Assembly: GCF_022829385.1 (NCBI RefSeq)
Contig: NZ_JAKSXX010000075.1
Coordinates: forward strand, 1 to 57,098
DNA: 57,098 nucleotides
From: Methylobacterium sp. J-070
GTDB taxonomy: Bacteria; Pseudomonadota; Alphaproteobacteria; Rhizobiales; Beijerinckiaceae
Direction: 5' to 3'
Shown: positions 56,169-57,098 of the stretch, piece after piece
Layout: each line of letters begins with the position of its first letter
Position numbering within the stretch: the first letter of the stretch is position 1
Program-made: the position numbers and the translations under genes
Notes under the pieces: generated by a model
The model's input: only the letters and a program-made list of their open reading frames with translations
The model's database searches: none
Told to the model about the DNA's origin: nothing

Positions 56169-57098
56169 TTAGGGCGTCAGCGCGTGGCCGGCATAGTCGA
56201 TCTTGCCGTCGGGGCCTTTCGTCCAGACGTGCATGACGTAGTCGAGCCGGGTGATGTCGCCCTTCTTGTCGTAGGCGATCGGGCCGACCACGGTGTCGAT
56301 GGCCTCACCCCGGTGCAACCAGTCGGCGAGCGCCCTGCCGTCGCTGGAGCCGGTCTCGGCCATCGCCTTGGCGAGCACCTGCACCGCCGCGTAGGCGTAG
56401 AGGGTGAAGGCCTCGGGGTCGATTCCCTTGGCGTTCAACGCGGCCACCGCCGCCTTGGCGTCGGGGTTCCTGCGCGGGTCGGCCGGAAAGGTCATCAGCG
56501 TGCCCTCGGCGGCCGGACCGGCGATCTGCGCGAATTCCTTGTCGGCCACGGCATCGCCACCGGCCACGATCGCCTTGAGGCCCTGGTCGTGCATCTGCCG
56601 CAGGATCAGCCCGGCCTCGGTGTGGTAGCCGCCGTAATAGACGAGATCGACATTGGCCGATTTGAGCTTGGACACGAGCGCCGAGTAGTCCTTCTCGCCC
56701 GGGTTGATGCCCTCGACCAGCACCGCCGCGCCGCCCTTGGCCTTGAACGCCTTCAGGGTCTCGTCGGCCAGGCCCTTGCCGTAGGGGGTCACGTCTGGCG
56801 GTCCGTCCGGGAGGTGCTTGTCGTTCATGCCGTGATCGGCCGTCATCACCAGGGCGCAGCCCGCCGCGTCGAGTTCGCCGACGTAGCGGTCGAACATGGC
56901 GTAGAAGGCGACGGCGACCGTTGAGCCCGGACCGGCCTTGTGCTGCACGTCGTCGGTAGTCGACACGTACATCACATCCGGTTTGAACGTCCGCAACAGC
57001 TGGACGGCCGCGGCGAAGACGAACTCGGACACGTCGGCGGAGTAAACCTCTCGCAGCGCGAGGCCGACGAATCCCAGCACGTCGCCGCGTCCGTTCTC
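56169..57098 (-). pseudogene. Chimera: phosphonoacetate hydrolase fused in frame to a LivK-type binding protein
   Basis: The frame is open at the window edge, so the start lies beyond 57098. The first part (to about residue 100) is phosphonoacetate hydrolase (alkaline-phosphatase-like): REVYSADVSEFVFAAAVQLL, PDVMYVSTTDDVQHKAGPG, FDRYVGELDAAG and the metal-binding MTADHGMNDKH. At PPDV the frame jumps to TPYGKGLADETLKAFKAKGG, the middle of a branched-chain amino acid binding protein. It then runs through DLVYYGGYHTEAGLILRQM to a normal LivK-like end. The hydrolase lacks its last metal-binding His region, and the binding protein lacks its signal peptide and N-lobe. Both are therefore probably inactive. 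Confidence 0.85.

Overview
The window looks like a chromosomal segment of a GC-rich alphaproteobacterium, most likely Methylobacterium/Methylorubrum or a close Hyphomicrobiales relative. The basis is overall base composition, the protein families (alphaproteobacterial lspA-M16 peptidase neighbourhood, DUF1206, TonB receptor, cysHDN next to an Lrp regulator) and the style of the intergenic repeats. I see no rRNA, tRNA or CRISPR array. Species assignment is inference.

Region 1 (1-13290) is cell-surface polysaccharide DNA broken up by foreign DNA. It starts inside a glycosyltransferase, followed by an ABC-2 polysaccharide-export permease, an FkbM-type methyltransferase and two small unknowns. 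A phage-derived block on the minus strand then follows (terminase large subunit, DUF5681 protein, ParB-domain/DNA methyltransferase, HNH nuclease, unknown), and after it about 1 kb with decayed phage fragments. Only after that comes the matching KpsT-like export ATPase, and then a FlaA1/CapD-like nucleotide-sugar dehydratase. No portal, capsid or tail genes are present, so the block is a remnant or a non-replicating module.

Region 2 (13291-38343) is mostly housekeeping: DUF1206 membrane protein, M23 peptidase, Bcp peroxiredoxin, a large AsmA-like protein, ferredoxin-NADP reductase, a VOC dioxygenase, two M16 peptidases, lspA, ileS, a DMT exporter, an NAD-dependent dehydrogenase, an aspartate aminotransferase and a luciferase-like monooxygenase. 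Three toxin-antitoxin loci are scattered here. One ParE-type toxin is frameshifted, and a second has no stop at its normal end.

Region 3 (38344-48357) holds a tandem-domain alpha/beta hydrolase and the assimilatory sulfate pathway. cysH-cysD-cysN is tightly coupled on the minus strand. Divergent from it are an Lrp/AsnC regulator, cysJ-like flavoprotein and cysI hemoprotein. Together they take sulfate to APS, sulfite and sulfide. REP-like hairpins lie between cysJ and cysI.

Region 4 (48358-57098) has a TonB-dependent siderophore receptor facing a PepSY membrane protein, with a roughly 315-bp imperfect palindromic (MITE-like) element between them. A galactarate/glucarate branch follows (garD, garL, LysR regulator). 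At the right edge is a chimeric gene joining the middle of a phosphonoacetate hydrolase in frame to the C-terminal half of a branched-chain amino acid binding protein. That chimera, the terminase island and the palindromic element are the most unusual features.
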